Of a stretch of DNA of 64,000 nt, positions 1-7,701 are shown one piece after another; position 1 is the first letter of the stretch; the number at the start of each line of letters is the position of its first letter. Under the pieces are notes generated by a model. That model was given only the letters and a program-made list of their open reading frames with translations, did no database searches and was not told the origin of the DNA. Source of the stretch: Paenibacillus azoreducens (GTDB lineage: Bacteria; Bacillota; Bacilli; Paenibacillales; Paenibacillaceae); assembly GCF_021654775.1 (NCBI RefSeq), contig NZ_AP025343.1, positions 806,001 to 870,000 of the forward strand. Direction: 5' to 3'. The position numbers and the translations under genes were made by a program.

Positions 1-631
1 TGGGCTTGTCTTCCATAATCTCATTCAAGGCCCGCTGGACGCAGGACAGCTGTGCCGACCAGATCAAAGGAAAACGGGAGAGCTCGCTTAATTTAATCTT
101 GTCGGGCCGCAGCGTATTGCTGCCGGATACAAGCATCACCCGGTCCAATAAAACTTTGCAGGAGCTCAGTTCGGGATGGGCCGACGGCCCCGATATAAAC
201 CCGATATTGGCTTCTTCCATCAATATTTGTTCCTCGATCAGCGTCGAAGGACCTTCATTTAACGTGATCAAGTAATCAGGAAATTGCTTTTTCATTTCAT
301 ACATGGTGCAGGGAAGCGCGTAATTGCAAACTTCCGGAATCGCGTAGATGGATAATTGATGCGATCCGTGCTTCAACTGCTGCTCCATTTCCATCATCAT
401 TTCATCATACAGTTTGCAGATCTGAACCGCGTATTTATGGGCAATGAGCCCCGACTCCGTAAGCTGTGTCCCTTTGTTGCTCCGCTGAAGAAGCTCGGTA
501 CCGAGCGAGTTTTCCCATGATTTGATTTGCTGACTCAGCGCCGATTGCGTAATATGCGCCGTATTCGCCGCTTTCGAAATGCTTTTGAGCGCCGCGATGT
601 CCAGAAATAGTTTAAGCGTTTCCAAATTCAT
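1..631 (-). CDS. LysR-family transcriptional regulator (3' part cut by window edge)
   Basis: Reading the minus strand from ATG 629-631 gives about 210 residues before the window ends, so the C-terminus is missing. The N-terminus (MNLETLKLFLDIAALKSIS, then AANTAHITQSALSQQI and LGTELLQRS) is a typical LysR winged helix-turn-helix, followed by the start of the substrate-binding domain. An AGGAGGG ribosome binding site lies 7 bases before the ATG. The gene diverges from the thiosulfate transport cluster, the usual arrangement for a LysR protein that controls its neighbour. A role sensing a sulfur compound or O-acetylserine is inference from context. Confidence 0.93.
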   Translation of the reverse strand, partial: MNLETLKLFLDIAALKSISKAANTAHITQSALSQQIKSWENSLGTELLQRSNKGTQLTESGLIAHKYAVQICKLYDEMMMEMEQQLKHGSHQLSIYAIPEVCNYALPCTMYEMKKQFPDYLITLNEGPSTLIEEQILMEEANIGFISGPSAHPELSSCKVLLDRVMLVSGSNTLRPDKIKLSELSRFPLIWSAQLSCVQRALNEIMEDKP

Positions 632-663
632 GCGTGACCCTCCTGTTTTCTTAACTGCCGGAA

Positions 664-706
664 TAGCTAATGCGATTAATGATCCTGTCATTTATGCCAT
701 TAGCTA
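664..706. promoter_or_regulatory. Inverted repeat in the LysR/YeeE divergent region, candidate LysR operator
   Basis: TAGCTAATG at 664-672 is perfectly inverted as CATTAGCTA at 698-706, with a smaller AATGA/TCATT dyad between them. It sits between the divergent LysR gene and the transporter gene, where LysR proteins normally bind to control both. The regulator assignment is inference. Confidence 0.55.
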
Positions 707-754
707 AACTTATACAGCATAAACAAAGCATATGACTACGCCTCCAAAAAGTAT

Positions 755-774
755 GTTACTATTTTCACAAAGTT
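755..774 (+). promoter_or_regulatory. 20-bp upstream motif, copy 1
   Basis: GTTACTATTTTCACAAAGTT lies about 30 bases before the first transporter gene. The same 20-mer with one mismatch recurs at 1511-1530 before the TusA-like gene, and both copies are preceded by AGTAT. A repeated regulator or promoter element serving two genes of the same cluster is the simplest explanation. Confidence 0.5.
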
Positions 775-803
775 AAATATCATATTGCTGGAGGTGCTGC
801 AAG

Positions 804-1493
804 ATGGGACAAACTGCGGGTCCCGCGACGAAATCCACCCGAACCAGGGCGCCTAGAAAACCTAAAAAGAGCCAGCTGCCATTTGCCTTATTGGCAACCG
901 CTCTCGTCATTGTCTTCGGATTTTATTTGAATTACTACAATGACAAAATGGTCGTCTATCTGCTCTTCGGCATTTCGTTTGGCGTCATTTTGCAAAGATC
1001 GAGATTCTGCTTTACGGCTTCAATGAGGGATCCTTGCATCACGGGAAGCACGTCGGTGACGAGGGCGGTACTGATCGCCTGTTCGCTGGCGACGATCGGG
1101 TTCACGGCCATCAAATATTCGGCGCATATGAAAGGGGAAACGATCCCCGGAATGGAAAATGTGGGCCAAATCAGCCTCGCGCTTGCCATTGGCGCCGTAT
1201 TGTTCGGCATCGGGATGGTGATCGCCGGCGGTTGTGCTTCGGGAACGCTGATGCGTGTCGGGGAAGGTTTCACGATGCAGATGATTTCGCTGTTTTTCTT
1301 CGTCCTCGGTTCTCTTTGGGGAGCGCATGATATGGGCTGGTGGCGTGCACATGTCATCAAGGATGCGCCTGCCGTATTTCTGCCGGATGTATTCGGTTGG
1401 CTGGGCGCCTTGCTCGTTCAGTCCCTCATTATTTTGCTGCTCTACATCGCTTCCGTGAAATGGCAAGAGAAGAAAATGGGAAGCGCTGAATGA
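804..1493 (+). CDS. YeeE/YedE (TsuA)-type thiosulfate transporter, N-terminal half protein
   Basis: A 229-residue membrane protein with a basic N-terminal tail and about five to six hydrophobic helices. It carries two conserved cysteine motifs of the YeeE/YedE family, RSRFCF near residue 69 and AGGCASG near residue 143. In characterised TsuA proteins three cysteines along the pore pass thiosulfate across the membrane; here two are in this protein and the third is in the protein at 1836-2384, so the transporter looks split in two chains. The start at ATG 804 has GGAGGTG at 790-796. The cluster context (TusA-like protein, thiol flavoprotein) supports thiosulfate uptake for cysteine or sulfur-carrier synthesis. 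Confidence 0.85.
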   Translation: MGQTAGPATKSTRTRAPRKPKKSQLPFALLATALVIVFGFYLNYYNDKMVVYLLFGISFGVILQRSRFCFTASMRDPCITGSTSVTRAVLIACSLATIGFTAIKYSAHMKGETIPGMENVGQISLALAIGAVLFGIGMVIAGGCASGTLMRVGEGFTMQMISLFFFVLGSLWGAHDMGWWRAHVIKDAPAVFLPDVFGWLGALLVQSLIILLLYIASVKWQEKKMGSAE

Positions 1494-1510
1494 CGCTGTT
1501 ATAAGTATAA

Positions 1511-1530
1511 GTTACTCTTTTCACAAAGTT
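1511..1530 (+). promoter_or_regulatory. 20-bp upstream motif, copy 2
   Basis: GTTACTCTTTTCACAAAGTT matches the element at 755-774 in 19 of 20 bases. It lies 43 bases before the TusA-like start and suggests a second transcription or regulation point inside the cluster. Confidence 0.5.
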
Positions 1531-1572
1531 TTGGTATCACTAAAATAAATGAAGATAAAGGTGGTTTTCAAG

Positions 1573-1800
1573 ATGGCAGAATTTACGCTTGATTGTTTGG
1601 GAGAAGCTTGTCCGGTACCTCTGATGAGAACGGAGAAAAAAATGGCCGAACTAAGCGTGGGCGACGTTCTGGTCGTATCGATCGACCACAGCTGCGCCAT
1701 GAAAAACGTGCCGGAGTGGGCCAGAAAGCAAGGGCATAATGTGGAAATCGAAGAAATTGACGATGGGGAATGGGAAGTTGTCATCGAAAAGACCAAATAG
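1573..1800 (+). CDS. TusA-like sulfur carrier protein
   Basis: A 75-residue protein of the TusA/SirA family. MAEFTLDCLGEACPVPLMRT contains the diagnostic CPxP motif with the sulfur-carrying cysteine at residue 13. An in-frame ATG exists upstream at 1549, but ATG 1573 is chosen because AAAGGTGG sits 8 bases before it and the family begins there. In E. coli the TusA-like TsuB is needed for thiosulfate uptake by TsuA; lying between the two half-transporter genes, this protein very probably accepts the sulfane sulfur as it enters the cytoplasm. Confidence 0.9.
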   Translation: MAEFTLDCLGEACPVPLMRTEKKMAELSVGDVLVVSIDHSCAMKNVPEWARKQGHNVEIEEIDDGEWEVVIEKTK

Positions 1801-1835
1801 CCTCCGCGAAAGGAAGAAAGGATGGGGTGTGAGCG

Positions 1836-2384
1836 GTGAATGCATTTTGGTTGAAAATCACGTCGAACCGCTTCTACAAGCGTCTGTTGAAAGAACCGTT
1901 TACATATGTAACCGGGGCCGTGCTGCTCGCGGTATTCGCTATCGCCCATTTGGCTGTCTTTAGTAAAGGCTGGGGCGTTACCAGCGCATTTGCGGACTGG
2001 GGGGCATGGATGTACAAGCTGGTCGGCGGAAATGTGGACAATTGGGCTTATTTCAGTTCGGAAAAGGCGCAAAAAACATTATCCGGCGGTTTCATGAATG
2101 ATGGCGGGTCGATCCGCAATCTCGGCATTATATTAGGGGCTTTTCTGGCTACGCTGTTTGCGTCGGAATTCAAATTGAAGAAAATCAAATCCAAAAAGCA
2201 AATCGTGGCCGCTGCGCTTGGCGGGCTGCTGATGGGATATGGCGCGAGATTGGCTAACGGATGCAACATCGGGGCGCTGTTCACTTCGATTTCTTCCCTG
2301 TCGCTGTCAGGCTGGATCTTCTGGCTGTTCTTGTTCGGCGGGGCTTTTATAGGCAGCAAGCTTTTGGCCAAATATTTTATGTAG
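1836..2384 (+). CDS. YeeE/YedE (TsuA)-type thiosulfate transporter, C-terminal half protein
   Basis: A 182-residue membrane protein starting at GTG 1836. It has an N-terminal helix, a hydrophilic periplasm-like segment, and a second half with the family motif LANGCNIGALFTSISSLSLS, holding the third conserved cysteine. With the 804-1493 product it rebuilds a complete YeeE/TsuA channel. A terminator follows directly. Whether the two chains form one heterodimer is inference from the split cysteine set. Confidence 0.82.
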   Translation: MNAFWLKITSNRFYKRLLKEPFTYVTGAVLLAVFAIAHLAVFSKGWGVTSAFADWGAWMYKLVGGNVDNWAYFSSEKAQKTLSGGFMNDGGSIRNLGIILGAFLATLFASEFKLKKIKSKKQIVAAALGGLLMGYGARLANGCNIGALFTSISSLSLSGWIFWLFLFGGAFIGSKLLAKYFM

Positions 2385-2393
2385 ATCGTAAAG

Positions 2394-2415
2394 GGCTGAC
2401 GGAAGTCAGCCTCTT
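2394..2415 (+). terminator. Rho-independent terminator after the transporter genes
   Basis: GGCTGAC (2394-2400) and GTCAGCC (2405-2411) form a 7-bp stem with a 4-base loop, followed by TCTTTT. Confidence 0.75.
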
Positions 2416-2442
2416 TTCAACATATCAATAAACTTCCGGGGT

Positions 2443-2494
2443 CCCCGCAAAGTAATCGGAATAGGCATCGAAGGTCACGTGTCACTTTGTGGGG
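2443..2494. repeat. 52-bp dispersed hairpin repeat, copy 1
   Basis: CCCCGCAAAGT (2443-2453) pairs with ACTTTGTGGGG (2484-2494) across a 30-base loop. The same arms, the same preceding GGGGT and the same loop length occur at 63612-63663. It lies in the leader of the flavoprotein gene, so it could also act in the transcript. Confidence 0.6.
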
Positions 2495-2526
2495 TTGAAT
2501 TTCCAATACAGGAGGACCAAACAGCA

Positions 2527-3768
2527 ATGATCAAAGAAACAGTAGCATATGACGTTGTCATCATAGGCGGTGGGGCCGCTGGATTGACGGCGGGAATTTA
2601 CTGCGGGCGCGCAAGACTCAAGACGTTGATTCTGGAAAAGTCGCTTGTGGGCGGGCTCGCCACCTATACCAATGAGATTGAAAACTATCCGGGTTTTCCG
2701 GAAGGGGCGACAGGAACGGAGCTAATGGGTTTGTTCCACAAACAGGCGAAGAAATTCGGCGTGGATTTCAAAATGACCGATGTCAAAGCGGTGTCGCTTG
2801 AAGGCACCGTCAAAATCGTCGAGACATTCCGGCAGCGGTATGAATGCAAAGCCGTCATTATCGCCAGCGGCGGGAAACCAAGACTGACCGGTGCGCAAAA
2901 TGAGGATAAGTTTTTATATGATAAAGGCATTTCCTTCTGCGCCACCTGTGACGCCGCGTCAAACACGGGGAAAACGGTCATGGTCATCGGAAGCGGCGAT
3001 GCCGCGATTGAAGAAGGCATGTTCCTGACCAAGTTTGCGGATCGGGTCATCGTATCGGTGATGCATGATCACGGAAAAATGGACTGCAATGAAATCGCCA
3101 AAACCGAAGCGCTCGAAAACCCGAAAATGGAATTCATCTGGAACACGCTTGTCCATTCCTTCGAAGGCGGGGAACGGCTGGATACTGTTGTGCTGAAGAA
3201 CCTTAAAACCAATGAACTGCATAAGGTTGCGGTCGATTCCTGTTTCCTGTTTATCGGCTACATGCCGAATACGGAAATTTTCGAAGGAATGATCGGTATG
3301 AACCGGAACGGCTACGTCCGCGTGAACGGGAGAATGGAGACGAACATTCCCGGTGTTTTTGCGGCGGGAGACGTCTGCGACAAATTTCTGAAGCAGGTGG
3401 CCACCGCCGTCGGCGACGGCGCGATTGCAGGCTATGGTGCGGAGAAGTATATTTCGGAATGCGAAGTGTATGAAAATCAAATTTTGAACCACGGCCAGCC
3501 GTCCGTTGTTTACTTGTGGAATGCCACCGACGCGTCATGCCGGGAGCTGCTGCCGGAGATTGAGGCATTCGAGCGGGCGCATGCAGCAAACTGCAGAGTT
3601 ACCAAGGTCGATGTCTACAAATCGCCCGGGCTTGCCGGTAGATTGGGCATCGATCGCGTTCCAGCCGTGGCCTACCTTACGGATGGCAAGATCCAACAGA
3701 TAATGACCGAAAATATTAATGCGGCGTCGCTGGTGGATTTGTTAGAGATGAAAAGTTTGGTTAAATAG
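2527..3768 (+). CDS. Thioredoxin-reductase-like flavoprotein fused to a thioredoxin-like domain
   Basis: A 413-residue protein. Residues 1-310 are a thioredoxin reductase fold: FAD motif GGGAAGLTAG near the start, redox pair CATC at residues 138-141, NADPH motif VIGSGDAAIEEG, and the closing FAD motif GVFAAGDVCDK. Residues 320-413 form a thioredoxin-like domain in which the usual WCGPC site reads TDASC, so only the second cysteine remains, near residue 338. ATG 2527 is preferred over the in-frame ATG 2479 because AGGAGG precedes it. After the thiosulfate importer, a role in reducing imported sulfane sulfur or a persulfide carrier is plausible but inferred. Confidence 0.85.
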   Translation: MIKETVAYDVVIIGGGAAGLTAGIYCGRARLKTLILEKSLVGGLATYTNEIENYPGFPEGATGTELMGLFHKQAKKFGVDFKMTDVKAVSLEGTVKIVETFRQRYECKAVIIASGGKPRLTGAQNEDKFLYDKGISFCATCDAASNTGKTVMVIGSGDAAIEEGMFLTKFADRVIVSVMHDHGKMDCNEIAKTEALENPKMEFIWNTLVHSFEGGERLDTVVLKNLKTNELHKVAVDSCFLFIGYMPNTEIFEGMIGMNRNGYVRVNGRMETNIPGVFAAGDVCDKFLKQVATAVGDGAIAGYGAEKYISECEVYENQILNHGQPSVVYLWNATDASCRELLPEIEAFERAHAANCRVTKVDVYKSPGLAGRLGIDRVPAVAYLTDGKIQQIMTENINAASLVDLLEMKSLVK

Positions 3769-3789
3769 ATAATGAAGGAAAAGAATTTG

Positions 3790-3824
3790 GGCTGACATGA
3801 AGCATGTGGATGTCAGCCTTTTTT
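3790..3824 (+). terminator. Rho-independent terminator of the flavoprotein gene
   Basis: GGCTGACAT (3790-3798) and ATGTCAGCC (3810-3818) form a 9-bp stem followed by six T. Confidence 0.9.
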
Positions 3825-3881
3825 GCGTCAGTTGAGGGAATATATTTCATATTAATCCACAAACGATCAATTAAAAACAGA

Positions 3882-3916
3882 TTTCGACATATTTTTCATA
3901 ATTTTGGTGTTATAAT
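3882..3916 (+). promoter_or_regulatory. Promoter of the Tad-like operon (shared-motif copy 1)
   Basis: TTTCGACATATTTTTCA (from 3882) is followed by the -10 hexamer TATAAT at 3911-3916, exactly 29 bases from the motif start. The same arrangement is found at 6481-6515 and 30565-30599. TTCGACA is the reverse complement of the Spo0A box TGTCGAA, and TCGACA is a near -35 at a long 21-base spacing, as in Spo0A-activated promoters. The regulator is not proven. Confidence 0.65.
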
Positions 3917-4038
3917 CTCCTGGGACAAAAGATATAAGGGAGTGAGAATAAATACCTAACTCTTAAATTGAAACCTATACATAGAGTCCTTAAATTGAGT
4001 TTTAGATTAACGAACACAAGAATTTAGGAGGGAGCGTC

Positions 4039-5124
4039 GTGGAGCGTTTTCAAGCCTTGCAGGATGGATTGATTATTGGAATCAGCTTAATTTTATTGTT
4101 AATGTGTGCCTTGATGTACTTAAGATGGAAAACTCAGCTTTATTTGAATTTTTCCGGCGCGGCTTTATTGGGGGTATTTGCGACGATAGGGCTGGCCTCC
4201 TTTTCGGATAAGCCTGGTGTCGTATATATGTTTTTTGCATCCCTGTTTACATGCGGTTTGATTATGCAGCAGATAAACAGCTTCAGGCTTTTTTACCATA
4301 AACGTACCGATCGGCTATATGTTCATCTGGGCACTGCCTTTCTGACGGTGCTTGCCGCAGCAGCCTCGCTTTTTCTTCCTACGGAAATGTCTTCGCTGCT
4401 GATTTTATTGATTGTTGCGCTGCTGGGATGCTACTCCGCATTGAAGCTGTTTTCAGAGAATGAGCGGTTGCGAAACACTCTGGCCATTGCTCTGTATAGC
4501 GTGTATGCGCTTTGCCTTTTTGTATGGGCGATGACGAAGGTGGAACGTTTGCTGCTGTTCGGTAATTTGTTTTTGATTTTCTCGCTGTTGGTTATGTTTG
4601 GCTTGTTGTTTGAGAGGATTGTGGGGATTATGCAGGCTGCAACCTTTACATCCACGCATGATGAAATAACGGGGCTGCTCACGCGCAAGCATTTTATGCA
4701 GCAGGCTCACCAATGGATCAACCGGAAACAAGCCTTTGGGATCATTTATATCGATATTGCTGTGAACAGCGATGGAACCGGATTATTAAACGACGTTCTT
4801 CTTAAAAATTTGGGGATCGCCATCATGAAATATACAGAGGGGTTTGGAATCTCAGGTCGTTATGCGCCAAACGGATTTGCGGTTCTGGTCACCAAACCCG
4901 ATGTCGAAATCGGGGATTTGTCGGACCGAATCCGGATGAGATTGGAATTTGAGGCTCCCGGGTCGATCTTTACGGGGCACATGTTGCTCATAGAAGACAA
5001 CGAGCTGGAGCATGTTATCCATGAGGCGGCGCAATTGGCCGAACGTTCACGGAAACACGGTTTGGACAAGATACACGGACTGGAGCAGAGCAGAATTTTG
5101 TCGGATAGCGGGGTGCAGAAATGA
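4039..5124 (+). CDS. Polytopic membrane protein with degenerate GGDEF domain
   Basis: A 361-residue protein starting at GTG 4039 behind AGGAGGGA. Residues 1-200 contain about seven hydrophobic helices. Residues 210-345 begin with HDEITGLLTRKHF, the usual start of a GGDEF domain (HDxLTGLxNRxxF), but where the catalytic GGDEF loop should be the sequence reads GRYAPNGFAVLV, so diguanylate cyclase activity is not expected. It could sense a signal or bind nucleotide structurally. It overlaps the next gene by four bases (ATGA), which indicates translational coupling with the Tad-like operon. Confidence 0.75.
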   Translation: MERFQALQDGLIIGISLILLLMCALMYLRWKTQLYLNFSGAALLGVFATIGLASFSDKPGVVYMFFASLFTCGLIMQQINSFRLFYHKRTDRLYVHLGTAFLTVLAAAASLFLPTEMSSLLILLIVALLGCYSALKLFSENERLRNTLAIALYSVYALCLFVWAMTKVERLLLFGNLFLIFSLLVMFGLLFERIVGIMQAATFTSTHDEITGLLTRKHFMQQAHQWINRKQAFGIIYIDIAVNSDGTGLLNDVLLKNLGIAIMKYTEGFGISGRYAPNGFAVLVTKPDVEIGDLSDRIRMRLEFEAPGSIFTGHMLLIEDNELEHVIHEAAQLAERSRKHGLDKIHGLEQSRILSDSGVQK

Positions 5125-6371
5125 ACGCGGTTATTATTTCGAATAAAACGGCTCCTTATGTACATGAAGCTATCGGGAACATGGATATAAGCTTTGAAAA
5201 GGTCGGCAGGTTTACGCCCGAGCAATTTTGGGAGGACTGCCAATCGGCGGCCAGAATCAATATTTCGACATTGATTTTGGATATGGACTGCGTTGAACCA
5301 AAAGCTTTTATGGAAGGCTTAAGGCAATACAGATCCTATCGCAGCCAGGTTCCCGTAATTGTTATCGCGCTGGACCGCCAGGATGATGACGGAATGATTC
5401 ACAAATTGGCCGAAATGGGGATCACAGTCATTACGACCGCACCCGGCACGAACCCTAAATCGATTATCAAAGCATTGATCAAGCTGCAGCCGGGCAATAG
5501 TCAATCTTCCGGAACCGAAATCACCGAAGATCCGGAATTCAACATGGAGCGGATAAAAGACAAGATTTACCGGTATACATCCAGATTAACCGCGGCTCCG
5601 CTGCATGGAGCGGATGTGATGGACCTGGAATTGCCTGATCTGCCGGTTCAGGAACGCGTCATTCTTCAGGATCGCATTATCGGTACGATTACCGTTGCGG
5701 TAGCGGGAGCGGAATCCAAGATGGGTGCCACTCATTTCAGTATTCTAATCGCCAATTATCTGAACAGGAAGGGCTATAAGGCTGCTATCAAGGAGGCGAA
5801 TAACTCCCGCGACTTCAGCCGGATCGAGCATGCATATGAAGGGATCAAGGACTTCGTAAGCCAAACGGCGCATTTTAATATCAACGGCGTTGAATATTAC
5901 AAAAGCAGCAGTCCGGAGGACATGAGCAAACTGATCAGCTATGGCTACGACTATTTGATTCTGGATATCGGCAGCATGGAGGATAATGATTGGGGACATG
6001 AGTTTTACAGGGCCGGGGTGCAAATTGTTGTAGGGGCAGGCAGCGAATGGAGGCAGCCGCAAATCATCCAATTCCGCGAAAAGCACAAACATATGGATCA
6101 ATCCAATTGGCTCTACTGCATTCCGTTCATAGAGAAACTGGGAATCAAAGATATCCGAAAAGAGCTTCCGGGTAATCTGGTATACAGGATTCCTCCGCAT
6201 CCCGATCCATATAAAACCCAATCGGATACGGACGCTTTACTGAATAACGTTCTCAAAAAATATCTGGGGGAGAAAAAGAAGGCATCCACTAAAAATATCT
6301 TGTACAGCATTATCGGAGCATGTGTTCTGATTATCATTATTCTAGTTATCGTATTGCTCGTTAAGTTATAG
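5121..6371 (+). CDS. TadZ/CpaE-like ATPase-domain protein with C-terminal membrane anchor
   Basis: A 416-residue protein. Residues 1-120 look like a receiver-type domain without a clear phosphorylation site. Residues 185-370 are a MinD/ParA-like domain with a deviant P-loop, AGAESKMGATHFS near residue 197, and a Walker-B-like YDYLILDIG. A hydrophobic helix closes the protein at about 393-413. The receiver plus MinD-like layout is that of TadZ/CpaE, which places Tad machines at the pole. Two departures from canonical TadZ are the membrane tail and the absent KGGVGKT. A terminator follows, then a new promoter. Confidence 0.7.
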   Translation: MNAVIISNKTAPYVHEAIGNMDISFEKVGRFTPEQFWEDCQSAARINISTLILDMDCVEPKAFMEGLRQYRSYRSQVPVIVIALDRQDDDGMIHKLAEMGITVITTAPGTNPKSIIKALIKLQPGNSQSSGTEITEDPEFNMERIKDKIYRYTSRLTAAPLHGADVMDLELPDLPVQERVILQDRIIGTITVAVAGAESKMGATHFSILIANYLNRKGYKAAIKEANNSRDFSRIEHAYEGIKDFVSQTAHFNINGVEYYKSSSPEDMSKLISYGYDYLILDIGSMEDNDWGHEFYRAGVQIVVGAGSEWRQPQIIQFREKHKHMDQSNWLYCIPFIEKLGIKDIRKELPGNLVYRIPPHPDPYKTQSDTDALLNNVLKKYLGEKKKASTKNILYSIIGACVLIIIILVIVLLVKL

Positions 6372-6384
6372 ATGCCATATCATT

Positions 6385-6412
6385 CGCCAAATCCTGGATT
6401 TGGCGTTTTTTT
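6385..6412 (+). terminator. Rho-independent terminator
   Basis: CGCCAAATC (6385-6393) and GATTTGGCG (6397-6405) form a 9-bp stem with a 3-base loop, followed by seven T. It separates the first two genes of the Tad-like locus from the rest. Confidence 0.92.
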
Positions 6413-6480
6413 GTTGAATTATGACTAAAGAAACGGTTCTTGAACACTATTTTTTATTTTTGTAAATAAATTAATTCAAT

Positions 6481-6515
6481 AAACGACAAATTTTTCAAAA
6501 AATGTATGATATAAT
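6481..6515 (+). promoter_or_regulatory. Promoter of the SAF/TadA part of the locus (shared-motif copy 2)
   Basis: AAACGACAAATTTTTCA is followed by TATAAT at 6510-6515, 29 bases from the motif start, matching the promoters at 3882 and 30565. This copy lacks the TT before CGACA, so its match to a Spo0A box is weaker than in the other two. The remaining leader to the next gene is about 145 bases long. Confidence 0.62.
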
Positions 6516-6554
6516 TTTCCTAGATTTGGGGTTTTGACAGGTATTTTGGAGGTA

Positions 6555-6608
6555 ATGTTGAAAGAAGGAAGAGTGGTGACGGAGAACTATATGATGACTA
6601 TCGCTTAA
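6555..6608 (+). other. Possible 17-codon leader ORF
   Basis: In the long leader of the SAF gene, GGAGGT at 6550-6553 and just before precedes ATG 6555 (or TTG 6558), which opens a 17-codon frame ending at TAA 6606-6608. The spacing to the ATG is short, so translation is uncertain. It could be a leader peptide or chance. Confidence 0.2.
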
Positions 6609-6666
6609 GAGCAACGAGAAAAATGCCGTTTGGTAGCGAGCGTTAACATGTGGAAGGAGCAGAAGG

Positions 6667-7689
6667 ATGTCAAGGATTCGTTTTCGACAAAAACGGCTGC
6701 TGATTGCTTCATTGATCGGCGGTGCGGCCGTATTGTTAATTTGCGTTATTTTCGGCTATCTCTACTTCAATTACATACATAACAAATATGAAAAACGCAC
6801 GGCTGAGATCCAGCTGAAGCTTAATGAAGCCGAGAAGAGGCTTAATGAAGAACGGGTTGACGTTACCGTTGTCAATAAAGACCACGCGGCCGGCGACCGG
6901 CTTCGGGAAGAAGATTTGCAGACGATCAGCGTGCCGAAGAGCTCGGTTCCGGCTAATACGCTGGACAGGCAGTCGGTTGTAGGCAAATTCATTAAAATCG
7001 ATATTCAAGCCAATGCGGTCATTACGGAACCGATGGTCTTTGAAGAAGGAATTACGCCGGACGATCTCCGCATTCAGGAGTTCCGAATGATCGAGCTGCC
7101 TTTGAAACTGAAAAAGGAAGACTTCGTCGATGTTCGCATCAAATTCCCGACAGGCCAAGATTACATTGTACTATCGAAGAAAAAAGTCGAAGATCTGCTT
7201 ACGGGAACCGTCTGGTATGACATGAATGAAAAAGAGATTTTGACCATGTCAAGCGCCATCGTGGATGCATACATCAATAACGCGTCCATCTACGCGCTGA
7301 ATTACGTGGATCCATATATGCAGCAAGAAGCGGTAGTCACTTATCCGCCTAATCCGAAGGTTCAGGACCTAATTGATTCCGATCCGAACATTGTTGAAGT
7401 GGCCAAGTCGGAGATGGAGCGCAAGGTACGCGCCAAGCTGGAACAGGATTTGAAATCCATGCCGGAGGAAGATATTCAAAAATACGTAAACGGCAAGAGC
7501 AAAGACGATTCCAAAGCGTTTGAATACCATGCGAATCCGGATCAGCCCGACGGCGCGGCTCAGCAAAACCCATTGATTGACGGCGACAATTTGCAGAACA
7601 GGGGCCAGGCGCCGGATCAGGAAGCCAATCCAAGCGGCTCGACGCAAATTTTCAATGATAATAATGTTTCAGTTCCCATCAAGAAGTGA
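6667..7689 (+). CDS. SAF-domain (CpaB/RcpC-like) protein of the Tad-like machine
   Basis: A 340-residue protein with one N-terminal helix (about residues 10-32), a short coiled-coil stretch (EKRTAEIQLKLNEAEKRL), then a SAF-like domain (VTVVNKDHAAGDRLREEDL and SVPANTLDRQSVVGK). CpaB/RcpC proteins of Tad pili have the same order of helix and SAF/antifreeze-like domain and act outside the membrane. The C-terminal 70 residues are Pro/Gln/Asn-rich and look disordered. An AAGGAGCAGAAGG ribosome binding site precedes ATG 6667. Assignment rests on the domain and the tadA-tadB/C neighbours. Confidence 0.75.
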   Translation: MSRIRFRQKRLLIASLIGGAAVLLICVIFGYLYFNYIHNKYEKRTAEIQLKLNEAEKRLNEERVDVTVVNKDHAAGDRLREEDLQTISVPKSSVPANTLDRQSVVGKFIKIDIQANAVITEPMVFEEGITPDDLRIQEFRMIELPLKLKKEDFVDVRIKFPTGQDYIVLSKKKVEDLLTGTVWYDMNEKEILTMSSAIVDAYINNASIYALNYVDPYMQQEAVVTYPPNPKVQDLIDSDPNIVEVAKSEMERKVRAKLEQDLKSMPEEDIQKYVNGKSKDDSKAFEYHANPDQPDGAAQQNPLIDGDNLQNRGQAPDQEANPSGSTQIFNDNNVSVPIKK

Positions 7690-7701
7690 GGTATGTAGAT
7701 C

